Assembly (NCBI GenBank): GCA_002435305.1
Contig: DJMH01000087.1
Span: forward strand, 1-10,745
DNA length: 10,745 nucleotides
Origin: Dehalococcoidia bacterium UBA6495
Lineage (GTDB): Bacteria; Chloroflexota; Dehalococcoidia; Lucifugimonadales; UBA826
Reading direction: 5' to 3'
Made by a program: the position numbers and the translations under genes. Of the stretch, positions 1 to 6,363 are shown in pieces. The notes under the pieces are model-generated. The model made no database searches, was not told the DNA's origin, and saw only the letters and a program-made list of their open reading frames with translations. Within the stretch, counting starts at the first letter, position 1; each line of letters begins with the position of its first letter.

Positions 1-57
1 GTCCCAGGAGAAATTAGGGATATAATCGACAAGTTCGAATCTACTGGCACAGTTTAA
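1..57 (+). CDS. C-terminal tail of an upstream gene (unrecognised)
   Basis: Frame 1 is open from the first base to a TAA at 55-57 and encodes 18 residues, VPGEIRDIIDKFESTGTV. The other two forward frames hit stops within the first 24 bases. The next gene starts 29 bases later on the same strand, so this is most simply the end of a co-directional upstream gene. The residues are too few to assign a family, and chance openness over 57 bases cannot be excluded. Confidence 0.45.
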   Translation, partial: VPGEIRDIIDKFESTGTV

Positions 58-86
58 AGAATGAAATTATAAAGGCACACCACATA

Positions 87-614
87 ATGAGTAGTAAAAC
101 ATACGGCCAGCCTCCCGAATTCAATCTGGATCCAGAAAAAACTTACAAAGCAGTTATCGAAATGGACAATGGGAACAAAATCACCATTGATCTGTTGTCC
201 AGAGAGGCCCCAAAAACCGTTAACAATTTCGTGTTTCTGGCAAGGGATGGTTATTACGACGGCATTACATTTCACAGGGTAATACCTGGATTTATGGCTC
301 AATCGGGGGATCCAACTGGAACTGGGTCTGGAGGACCAGGGTATAACTTTGATGACGAGTTTCACGACGATGCGAAACATGATTCCGCTGGAATATTGTC
401 AATGGCTAACCGTGGAGTTGTTAACGGAATGGGAACCAATGGAAGCCAATTTTTCATAACATTCGCTCCAACACCCCATCTCGATGGTCATCATAGTGTG
501 TTTGGGCAAGTTTCCGACGGCATGGACGTGGTAAATTCAATAAAGGAACGCGACCCTGGGACGGCAACAATTCCAGGAGAGGCTATGAAATCAGTAACAA
601 TAGTTGAAAATTAA
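87..614 (+). CDS. Cyclophilin-type peptidyl-prolyl cis-trans isomerase
   Basis: This 175-residue protein is a single cyclophilin domain that catalyses cis-trans isomerisation of X-Pro bonds and assists protein folding. Visible family motifs are FHRVIPGFMAQSGD at residues 62-75, with the catalytic arginine at R64, then GTGSGGPGY (78-86) and the substrate-pocket QFFIT (121-125). The position of the cyclosporin-contact tryptophan of human CypA (EWLDG) is His131 (HLDG), as in many bacterial homologues, so weak cyclosporin binding is expected. No signal peptide or lipobox is present, so the protein should be cytoplasmic. The 20-residue N-terminal lead (PPEFNLDPEKTY) precedes the first strand and is common in bacterial members. 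The start is ATG at 87 with a weak upstream AAGG (72-75), 11 bases away. The gene is convergent with the pentapeptide gene, 74 bp apart. Confidence 0.95.
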   Translation: MSSKTYGQPPEFNLDPEKTYKAVIEMDNGNKITIDLLSREAPKTVNNFVFLARDGYYDGITFHRVIPGFMAQSGDPTGTGSGGPGYNFDDEFHDDAKHDSAGILSMANRGVVNGMGTNGSQFFITFAPTPHLDGHHSVFGQVSDGMDVVNSIKERDPGTATIPGEAMKSVTIVEN

Positions 615-688
615 CTATACCCATCTATTCAAACAATTATAAAAATCTGAATACTAATCCTTTTAAAAAATTTAGCTGTAACTGATAT

Positions 689-1513
689 TTAATTTGTATT
701 ATCAAATTCAGTAAAGCTTAAGTCAGTCCATTTCAAATTGGCACCTAGAAGAATCGCACCCCTAAGGTTCGACCCGCTTAGATCAGCCAAGGTAAGATCG
801 GCCTCCTGAAAATCAGTGAAACCCAAGTTGGTTTTGGCAAGTTTCGCCATTTGCAGGCTGGCCCCTCTGAGCATGCATCTTCGCAAACTAGCTTGAGTCA
901 GATTCGCGTTATCCAATCGAGCAAATTCTAACTTGGATGAATTCAAAACAGCATTAACTAATTTAGCACCAGAGAGATTTGTCCTAGTCATATCGGCTCC
1001 ATTCAAGGCCGCTGACGTGAAATCGGAGAAACTAGCATCAGCACCTATCAACTTCACACCCCTAAGCGTGGCCATAGTTAGGTCGGCTCTTCGAATTATT
1101 GCCCCAGACAAATCGGCCCCCCTTAGATTAGCGCTGACCAAAGATGAATTACACAGGTTTACACCCCCTGTCATAAAGGCTCCGCTCATATTGGAACCCG
1201 TTAAATCACAGTGAGATAAATCCGACCCATATAGACGAGCTTCCATCAGGTAAGTATCACTGAGATCTGATCCACTTAAGTCAGAGTCCCTGAGATTGGC
1301 CTCCGCGAGAATACCTTCTGAAGATTTCACATTTGACAGATTAGATCCACTTAAATTGGCGCCTCTAAAATTAATACCCCGAATATCAGCACCGGACAAA
1401 TCAACACCGCTTAATACAGATCTATGTAAGTTCAATCCAGTCAAATCTTTTCCGGCAAGGCTCCCACCTTCAGAGAAAATCTCTAATACTTCTTTTTCGG
1501 TAAGAGCGGACAC
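689..1513 (-). CDS. Long pentapeptide-repeat (right-handed beta-helix) protein
   Basis: The protein has about 274 residues and is built almost entirely of A(D/N)LXX-type pentapeptides. By eye there are 20 units, a single extra glycine that breaks the register (GAFMT-G-GVNLC), then 31 more units running to the last three residues. Proteins of this type fold as a right-handed quadrilateral beta-helix with four pentapeptides per coil. Qnr and MfpA members mimic DNA and bind gyrase, but most members have no known role, and nothing here identifies a target. No signal peptide or membrane segment is visible if translation starts at GTG 1513 (VSALTEKEVL...), which I prefer because the repeat region follows after a short helical lead. 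The same frame stays open to a TTG at 1570, which would add 19 residues (hydrophobic and basic), so the start is uncertain. It is transcribed divergently from the 1643 gene. Confidence 0.88.
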   Translation of the reverse strand: MSALTEKEVLEIFSEGGSLAGKDLTGLNLHRSVLSGVDLSGADIRGINFRGANLSGSNLSNVKSSEGILAEANLRDSDLSGSDLSDTYLMEARLYGSDLSHCDLTGSNMSGAFMTGGVNLCNSSLVSANLRGADLSGAIIRRADLTMATLRGVKLIGADASFSDFTSAALNGADMTRTNLSGAKLVNAVLNSSKLEFARLDNANLTQASLRRCMLRGASLQMAKLAKTNLGFTDFQEADLTLADLSGSNLRGAILLGANLKWTDLSFTEFDNTN

Positions 1514-1583
1514 TATGAGTATGTACCTATTTTTTTTAAAATATATAGCGGTTGGCAAATGATAATTCAATTTGCTAAGAACT

Positions 1584-1590
1584 TATAATA
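1584..1590. promoter_or_regulatory. Possible overlapping -10 elements of a divergent promoter
   Basis: The gap between the pentapeptide gene (minus) and the ABM-like gene (plus) holds TTATAATA. Read on the plus strand it gives a perfect TATAAT (1584-1589). Read on the minus strand it gives TATTAT (1590-1585). Starts expected about 7 bases downstream would give leaders of roughly 45 bases for the 1643 gene and 65 bases for the GTG at 1513. No convincing -35 hexamer sits at 16-18 bp on either side, so the call rests on the -10 motif and position alone. Confidence 0.3.
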
Positions 1591-1642
1591 GGCAGCAAAT
1601 AATTTCCTAAAATATTAATGAATCGAAAATTAGGGAGCAAAT

Positions 1643-1936
1643 ATGCTTATCGTACAGAGAACATACACACCAAAGCCCGGTGCAGGAGGTTTGGTTGGAC
1701 TTTTAAAAACTGTAAGTCAAAAAACTATTGAAGCCGGACTACCAGAAGTGAAAGTTTACCGAAAATTTTTGGGGCCGCACGGAATTATTGTGACCACACA
1801 AGAATGGGAATCTATTGAGGTTTACAATAATTCCAGAAATATGGTTAGGCAAACTACCGGGATAACTTCTGTCTTTGGTCAAATATACCCGCTTTTAGAT
1901 TCAACACACGTCACTGAAATATTAGAATCCGTGTGA
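1643..1936 (+). CDS. Small ABM/NIPSNAP-like alpha-beta barrel protein
   Basis: This is a 97-residue cytoplasmic protein without a signal peptide. The N-terminal strand (MLIVQRTYTPKPG), a helix (about residues 17-32), a second strand with VKVYRKFLGPHG, and a third strand IIVTTQEWES followed by a helix match the ferredoxin-like fold of dimeric alpha-beta barrel proteins (ABM, Dabb and NIPSNAP types). Such proteins can be cofactor-free monooxygenases, haem-binding proteins or small accessory proteins, and no catalytic residues can be named here. The start is ATG at 1643 with a good AGGGAG (1632-1637) 5 bases upstream. The gene lies 46 bp before the GMC oxidoreductase on the same strand, so co-transcription is likely. 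The family assignment comes from the strand pattern and remembered similarity, not from a diagnostic motif. Confidence 0.6.
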   Translation: MLIVQRTYTPKPGAGGLVGLLKTVSQKTIEAGLPEVKVYRKFLGPHGIIVTTQEWESIEVYNNSRNMVRQTTGITSVFGQIYPLLDSTHVTEILESV

Positions 1937-1982
1937 TGGAGCAACCCCAAACATTCGCGCAGTGACCGGGAGGAGAGTTTAA

Positions 1983-3590
1983 TTGAGCATTGAAAGCGAG
2001 AAAGTAGATGTATTGGTAATTGGTGCAGGCGCCTCAGGAGCGGCCTTTGCATGGAAACTGGCCAAATCTGGAATGAAAGTGATGTGTCTGGAACAAGGTG
2101 ACTGGATAAACCCCTCAACTGACTATTCAACATCCAGTCCCGATTGGGAAATACACAGGCAAACAGACTTTAATCCTAATCCTAATTTTAGGTCGTTGGA
2201 TGTGGACTATCCCATCAATGATATGGAAAGCCCTATAGCCCCTCTGATGTACAACGCTGTCGGAGGTAGTACTATCCACTGGTCTGCCCACTTTCCTAGA
2301 TTAAAACCATCTGATTTTCGGGTTAAAACATTGGATAACGTTGCAGACGATTGGCCACTGTCATATTTTGATCTTGAACCGTACTTTGAATTGAATGACA
2401 AAATGATGGGAGTTGCAGGACTCAATGGAGATACTGCCTATCCCCCAAAATCGCCTCGGCAGACGCCCCCAGTTGGCTTAGGAAAACTGGGAGATAAGAT
2501 TGCCTTCGGATTCGACAAATTGGGCTGGCACTGGTGGCCTTCAGATTCTGCAATAAATACGGTGGAATATGACGGTCGACCAGGTTGCAACAACTGCGGA
2601 CCTTGTGACCTTGGATGCTCGATAAAAGCTAAATCGAGTACAGATGTTACCTATTGGCCTAAAGCATTGGACTTGAGCGCCGAATTAATTACGAACGCCC
2701 GGGTAAGAGAGATTACTATTGATCGATCTGGAAAGGCAAAAAGCGCTATATATTATGACTGTAACGGTGAAGTGAAAGAACAATATGCTTCAATCATCGT
2801 ACTAGCCTCAAATGGTGTTGGAACACCTAGGATTCTATTAAATTCAGCATCATCTAGATTTCCTGATGGTCTGGCCAATTCAAGTGGTCTGGTAGGAAAG
2901 AATTTGATGTTCCATCCTTATTCCATAGTGACCGGCCTATTTGATGATGATTTAGAGGGACATAAAGGACCAAGCCCCCTGAATATAATGTGTTCCGAGT
3001 TCTACGAAACAGATCCTACCCGAGATTTCGTCAGGGGATATTCTTATCAAGTGGTTCGTTCCCTAGCTCCTTTGGCAACAGCTCTTAGTGGTCACATCCC
3101 GTGGGGTGAAAATCACCATGAAACTTTCAAGAAGCGATTTAATCGAACTATAACATTTGCCGTAATAGGCGAAGATTTGCCAGAAATTCATAATAAAGTC
3201 ACGATAGACCCCGAACTTACAGATTCTTTTGGTATCCCGTCCCCAAAAATTGAATATGAACTGAGTGAGAACAGTCGCAGAATGCTGGATCACGGCATCG
3301 GAACAGCTACTCAAGTCATGAAAACGGCAGGTGCGATAGAAATCACCCATGATCCTCTAAAACGAGAGGCTGGATGGCACCTGATGGGGACAGCAAAAAT
3401 GGGAACAAGCAAGGATGAATCTGTAGTAAACAAGTATGGGCAAACTCACGATGTAGATAACTTATATATTATCGATGGAAGTATATTTGTTACCGCCGGA
3501 GCAGTTAATCCAACCTCCACTATCCAAGCCCTAGCGCTATACATTGCAGATCATATCGTATCCAAATCCAGAGAATTCTTAAGCCAATAG
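1983..3590 (+). CDS. GMC-family FAD oxidoreductase (gluconate/glucose dehydrogenase type) with Cys cluster
   Basis: This 535-residue flavoprotein is predicted to oxidise an alcohol group of a sugar, sugar acid or polyol. The FAD-binding dinucleotide motif is GAGASG (14-19), with the ribose-binding acid E37 at the end of strand 2. GGSTIHW (94-100) is the GMC segment near the flavin ring. The catalytic pair is probably His466 (GWHLMGTAKMG) and Asn509 (GAVNPTSTI). Residues 202-212 read CNNCGPCDLGC. Three of these cysteines (202, 208, 212) are spaced much like the [3Fe-4S] ligands of bacterial FAD-glucose dehydrogenase, with an additional Cys205. The start is TTG at 1983, seven bases after AGGAG (1971-1975). 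There is no Tat or Sec signal. The subunit-3-like gene follows after 22 bp, supporting a dehydrogenase complex rather than an oxygen-using oxidase. The substrate is not determinable from sequence. Confidence 0.9.
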   Translation: MSIESEKVDVLVIGAGASGAAFAWKLAKSGMKVMCLEQGDWINPSTDYSTSSPDWEIHRQTDFNPNPNFRSLDVDYPINDMESPIAPLMYNAVGGSTIHWSAHFPRLKPSDFRVKTLDNVADDWPLSYFDLEPYFELNDKMMGVAGLNGDTAYPPKSPRQTPPVGLGKLGDKIAFGFDKLGWHWWPSDSAINTVEYDGRPGCNNCGPCDLGCSIKAKSSTDVTYWPKALDLSAELITNARVREITIDRSGKAKSAIYYDCNGEVKEQYASIIVLASNGVGTPRILLNSASSRFPDGLANSSGLVGKNLMFHPYSIVTGLFDDDLEGHKGPSPLNIMCSEFYETDPTRDFVRGYSYQVVRSLAPLATALSGHIPWGENHHETFKKRFNRTITFAVIGEDLPEIHNKVTIDPELTDSFGIPSPKIEYELSENSRRMLDHGIGTATQVMKTAGAIEITHDPLKREAGWHLMGTAKMGTSKDESVVNKYGQTHDVDNLYIIDGSIFVTAGAVNPTSTIQALALYIADHIVSKSREFLSQ

Positions 3591-3612
3591 CAAAGATTTA
3601 ACGGAAACCCTT

Positions 3613-4044
3613 ATGAAAACACTATCCAAAAACAATGTTGATATTTTAGGTGAAATAGTAGATTTACTTATACCAACAAAGGAGAATCTACCTTCTCCTT
3701 CCAAAATTGATGTTGTTGAACACATTGGCGATGCCCTTTCAAATACTCCTAAAATAAAGCGAATTTTTGTCGAGGGACTTAGTGATATCAACAATAAAAA
3801 GTTTTTGTCATTACCAAAAAGTGAACAAATTACCTTGCTGAAGAAATATGAAACGTCCAACGGGGCTTTTTTTTCGCAACTCCTACGTCATACCTACAAT
3901 GCATATTACACAAACCCAATAGTTGTCGCCGGAATCGGCATGACGGGAAGCCCGCCTCAACCCATGGGTTACACCTTGGAGAAAGGCAACCTTACATTAT
4001 TGGATAAAGTCATAAAGAAAGGGCAAATTTGGAGAAACCCATAG
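3613..4044 (+). CDS. Gluconate 2-dehydrogenase subunit 3-like protein
   Basis: This 143-residue protein has the family's C-terminal pattern: FFSQLLRHTYNAYYTNP (86-102), PPQPMGY (114-120) and a terminal DKVIKKGQIWR. Members act as small partner subunits of GMC-type sugar dehydrogenases and, where studied, help maturation and export of the catalytic subunit. Classical members carry a twin-arginine signal peptide. Here the N-terminus (MKTLSKNNVDILGEIVDLL) has none, so this complex is probably not exported by the usual hitch-hiker route, unless another protein carries the signal. The start is ATG at 3613 with only a weak CGGA upstream, and translation may be coupled to the GMC gene 22 bp before. 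A cytochrome c subunit (CxxCH) that normally completes the three-part enzyme is absent downstream, where a minus-strand gene tail begins 10 bp later. Confidence 0.85.
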   Translation: MKTLSKNNVDILGEIVDLLIPTKENLPSPSKIDVVEHIGDALSNTPKIKRIFVEGLSDINNKKFLSLPKSEQITLLKKYETSNGAFFSQLLRHTYNAYYTNPIVVAGIGMTGSPPQPMGYTLEKGNLTLLDKVIKKGQIWRNP

Positions 4045-4054
4045 TCATGTGTAT

Positions 4055-4288
4055 TTAGAATCCTTCCCAAAATTTGGCAAAAGGTTCCAAATGGTCTTCA
4101 AACTCCTGGCGGGCCTCCACCATTTTATTTCTCATTACAGCAATATTTTCTCTGTGACGTGGATGGTCGGATAAATCATTCGTCCCATTAAGATTGGTCG
4201 CCAGTTTGAATAATTGGGTCGGCCGGACTCCTCCTACATTGTATTCAATTAACTTCCAGTCCTGATATATCACGGCTCTCTGGATAGC
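4055..4288 (-). pseudogene. 5'-truncated C-terminal remnant of a sulfatase
   Basis: The minus strand encodes 77 residues that match the extreme C-terminus of alkaline-phosphatase-superfamily sulfatases. AIQRAVIYQDWKLIEYNVGG is the typical R(A/S)V..D.WKLI strand, followed by TQLFKL, then a NDLSDHP turn, then a terminal amphipathic helix ending FWEGF. The natural stop is kept (4055-4057). At the 5' side the frame meets TAG at 4289-4291, and the enoyl-CoA hydratase stop lies at 4309. The catalytic Cys/Ser motif (CxPxR) and the metal-binding residues of the N-terminal four-fifths are therefore missing. No start codon with a good ribosome site is seen. A GTG at 4273 is in frame but poorly placed. 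It is best read as a dead tail left after a deletion or recombination. An alternative is a small protein produced from the upstream operon's transcript. Confidence 0.75.
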
Positions 4289-4308
4289 CTAATAACCATG
4301 CTTTGACA

Positions 4309-5109
4309 TTATTTACCAAGGTAGTTTGGTTTTCTTTTTTCCAGAAAAGCTCTAACAGCTTCCTTTTGGTCCTCAGTGTCATAAAGCATTTCCCCCGCCG
4401 AATCCTCGTCAGAAACTATGTCGTTCCAATCATGCATCCGAACCCGAAGCAGTTGTTTAGTTTGTCTAACTGCCAAAGGTGGATTTCCAGCAATCTCAAT
4501 TGCTAATGCCATACATTTATCCAGTAAATCTGAAGAGGCGACAACATCATTCACCAGACCTTTGGATAATGCCCATTCAGCATTGTATATTTTCCCGGTT
4601 AATGACATTTCTGCCGCAATACCATGGCCAGCTATAGCCGTGATCGTAGCAGAGGCGGCAGTATCCGGAACTAAGCCACGCTTGACAAAAATTGCTGAAA
4701 ATCTTGATCCCTCCGTAGCGATCCTAATATCACTAGCGAGAGCGATAGACAATCCAGCGCCTACTGCCGCCCCATTTACTGCAGCAATTACTGGTTGCGG
4801 TAAATTACGAATACCTGGGGCCAGTTCCTGTATCCTCCGACGCCCTCGAGTAGATTTACCTCTGCTTCTCCTGTTTTCTGATCCAGAGGAACCCATTCTA
4901 GACAAATCCGCGCCGGAGCAAAATGCATTACCATTTCCCGTAATGACTAACACCCGAATTTCAGGAAATAGAGCTGGCAATTCATCCAAAATCTCATGAA
5001 TTTCCAAGGTTAGTTCACGATTTAAAGCATTCATTACCTCTGGCCTATCGAGGGTTAAGACTCCGACATGATCATTTACGCTAAACGATAGATTTTTATA
5101 ATCCTTCAT
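4309..5109 (-). CDS. Enoyl-CoA hydratase/isomerase (crotonase) family protein
   Basis: This 266-residue cytoplasmic protein has the crotonase fold. FCSGAD (63-68) and NGAAVGAGLS (112-121) form the oxyanion hole that binds the thioester carbonyl of acyl-CoA. Aligned by eye to rat enoyl-CoA hydratase, both catalytic glutamates are gone: Glu144 is Ser121 and Glu164 is Phe141. An aspartate in the GLVPD segment (Asp149) is present, as in PaaG-type isomerases. An isomerase or another crotonase reaction is therefore more likely than simple hydration. Residues 80-92 hold 8 Arg/Lys in 13 positions, in the variable loop before NLPQPVIAAVNG. The start is ATG at 5109 with AAGGA 7 bases upstream (5121-5117). 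The gene lies 51 bp downstream of the lactonase on the same strand, so the two are probably one transcript. Confidence 0.9.
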   Translation of the reverse strand: MKDYKNLSFSVNDHVGVLTLDRPEVMNALNRELTLEIHEILDELPALFPEIRVLVITGNGNAFCSGADLSRMGSSGSENRRSRGKSTRGRRRIQELAPGIRNLPQPVIAAVNGAAVGAGLSIALASDIRIATEGSRFSAIFVKRGLVPDTAASATITAIAGHGIAAEMSLTGKIYNAEWALSKGLVNDVVASSDLLDKCMALAIEIAGNPPLAVRQTKQLLRVRMHDWNDIVSDEDSAGEMLYDTEDQKEAVRAFLEKRKPNYLGK

Positions 5110-5160
5110 TTAAGTTTCCTTTGACTTCGAACTTTACCCGCGTGGCAAGATTTTCTGTAT

Positions 5161-6174
5161 TTATTCAGACACAGGCAAAATGAGAATCCACATAGGTTCT
5201 TTCCCTACCTGAAACCTATCAATGAATTGAAGGCTACCGGTATCACTGATTCTGAAAGCTGAGATAAACCCTGTTTCAAGTCCAGCTGAATATAGGAATT
5301 GGCCCTTCCCGTCTATATCCAATACTCTAGGAATGGCCTCAGTTTGAGTTCTTCCAATGGATTTTAGCTGCCCAGTATTTGAATTAATCGAAAATCCAGC
5401 CAGTGAATTATGGCCTCTATTAGGGGCGTAGAGAAATTTGCCATTTGGAGTGATTTTGATCTGAGCACAGGTATTCACACCAGCATAATGGGCAGGCAAA
5501 GTAGAAATAGTATGCAGCTCCTCCATATCTCCTTCCTGGTACCTGTAAGAAGTTACGCTACTATCTTGTTCATTGGAGAAAAAAACATACTCCCCACTGG
5601 GATGGAAAGTGTAATGCCTCGGTCCTCTGTTATCCGGTTGTTTAACGGATTCTCTTTCCGATGGACTAAGCATTCCAGTATCTTCATTGAAATTATATTT
5701 CAAAATCGTGTTTATACCTCTTTCTCCCGCAATATGTGGAAGTAAGGCATGAGAATTATCAAGGTCTGTGAAAATACAATGTGCTCCATTCCCGGTCTGA
5801 ATCCATACTTTTTCCCCAGTGAAAATACCCTCGTTGTTCGAATGTACAGAAACAGCACCAGCTTCATAGTAAGCAGAGAGAATATATTTGTTTGTTTTAT
5901 CCAATGAAATGTAACAAGGGTCCCCTTGAAGTTTCGGGCCATCGTCTACATGAATTAAATCTCCAGTCAAACTATTGAATCTATAAGATGTGACACAAGG
6001 TAAATCTCTTCTACCTACGAAAAGAAGCGAGTTATCGAGGTCGGCAGCCAATGGAGCGGGTCTACCATTCACTTCCGTATCCTTCAGATGCCTCAGGCGC
6101 CCGCTATCACTATCAATCGACCAACAACCGATTCGATTTTCTCCCGCAAGGGAAACATACAAAATTTGCCTCAT
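5161..6174 (-). CDS. Lactonase-family seven-bladed beta-propeller protein (6-phosphogluconolactonase-like)
   Basis: The 337 residues match the usual length of the Pgl/YbhE-type lactonase family. These proteins open sugar lactones (6-phosphogluconolactone in E. coli), and some relatives act on muconate-type lactones. Blade repeats are visible from ILYVSLAGENRIGCWSID (4-21) to the end. GPRHYTFHPSGEYVFFSNE (184-202) and YAPNRGHNSLAGFSI (249-263) are the most family-typical stretches. No signal peptide is present, so it is cytoplasmic. The start is ATG at 6174 with GGAGG (6183-6179) 4 bases upstream. It is the first gene of the minus-strand unit with the crotonase. Together with the nearby gluconate-dehydrogenase-type genes it suggests oxidation of a sugar to a lactone followed by hydrolysis. 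That link is inference from proximity, since the units are on opposite strands. The true substrate could differ from phosphogluconolactone. Confidence 0.85.
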   Translation of the reverse strand: MRQILYVSLAGENRIGCWSIDSDSGRLRHLKDTEVNGRPAPLAADLDNSLLFVGRRDLPCVTSYRFNSLTGDLIHVDDGPKLQGDPCYISLDKTNKYILSAYYEAGAVSVHSNNEGIFTGEKVWIQTGNGAHCIFTDLDNSHALLPHIAGERGINTILKYNFNEDTGMLSPSERESVKQPDNRGPRHYTFHPSGEYVFFSNEQDSSVTSYRYQEGDMEELHTISTLPAHYAGVNTCAQIKITPNGKFLYAPNRGHNSLAGFSINSNTGQLKSIGRTQTEAIPRVLDIDGKGQFLYSAGLETGFISAFRISDTGSLQFIDRFQVGKEPMWILILPVSE

Positions 6175-6256
6175 CGTACCTCCAAGAAATGCTGTATTAA
6201 TCAGCCAGTTACAAGTTTATCAGTACCTTGGAATTAACGCTTTTATCTAGCTTTTA

Positions 6257-6274
6257 TTATTTTGACCAAAATAA
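6257..6274. promoter_or_regulatory. 18-bp perfect inverted repeat, candidate operator
   Basis: TTATTTTG-AC-CAAAATAA forms two perfect 8-base arms around a 2-base centre. It lies in the 189-bp gap between the divergent lactonase and MATE genes, 82 bp upstream of the lactonase start and about 90 bp upstream of the MATE start. A loop of two bases makes an RNA hairpin unlikely, so a site for a dimeric repressor or activator serving one or both genes fits better. No regulator gene is present in the window. The AT-richness of the gap raises the chance of a random palindrome. Confidence 0.4.
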
Positions 6275-6352
6275 AATTAAATGGTTCCCATTCCGCCAAC
6301 TTAGAAGATAAAATTGATAAAGTTATCGTTTAATAAGTTTCATCTTTTATGT

Positions 6353-6357
6353 AGGAG
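6353..6357 (+). promoter_or_regulatory. Shine-Dalgarno site that points to a CTG start
   Basis: AGGAG ends 6 bases before CTG 6364, the best-placed near-cognate codon in the MATE frame. An in-frame ATG at 6349 is followed directly by TAG, and there is no other ATG, GTG or TTG in frame until 6499, which is already inside the first membrane helix. The site therefore decides the start of the MATE gene. Confidence 0.55.
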
Positions 6358-6363
6358 ATTAAT

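Noticed and set aside
933..1562. Two plus-strand open frames (933-1214 and 1296-1562) across the pentapeptide gene
   Set aside because: They are antisense to the repeat gene. The five-residue periodicity keeps the opposite strand free of stops, and the translations show no independent family signal.
4418..4999. 193-codon plus-strand open frame antisense to the crotonase gene
   Set aside because: The minus strand carries a clear crotonase with motifs and a ribosome site. The plus-strand translation resembles nothing and lacks a good start.
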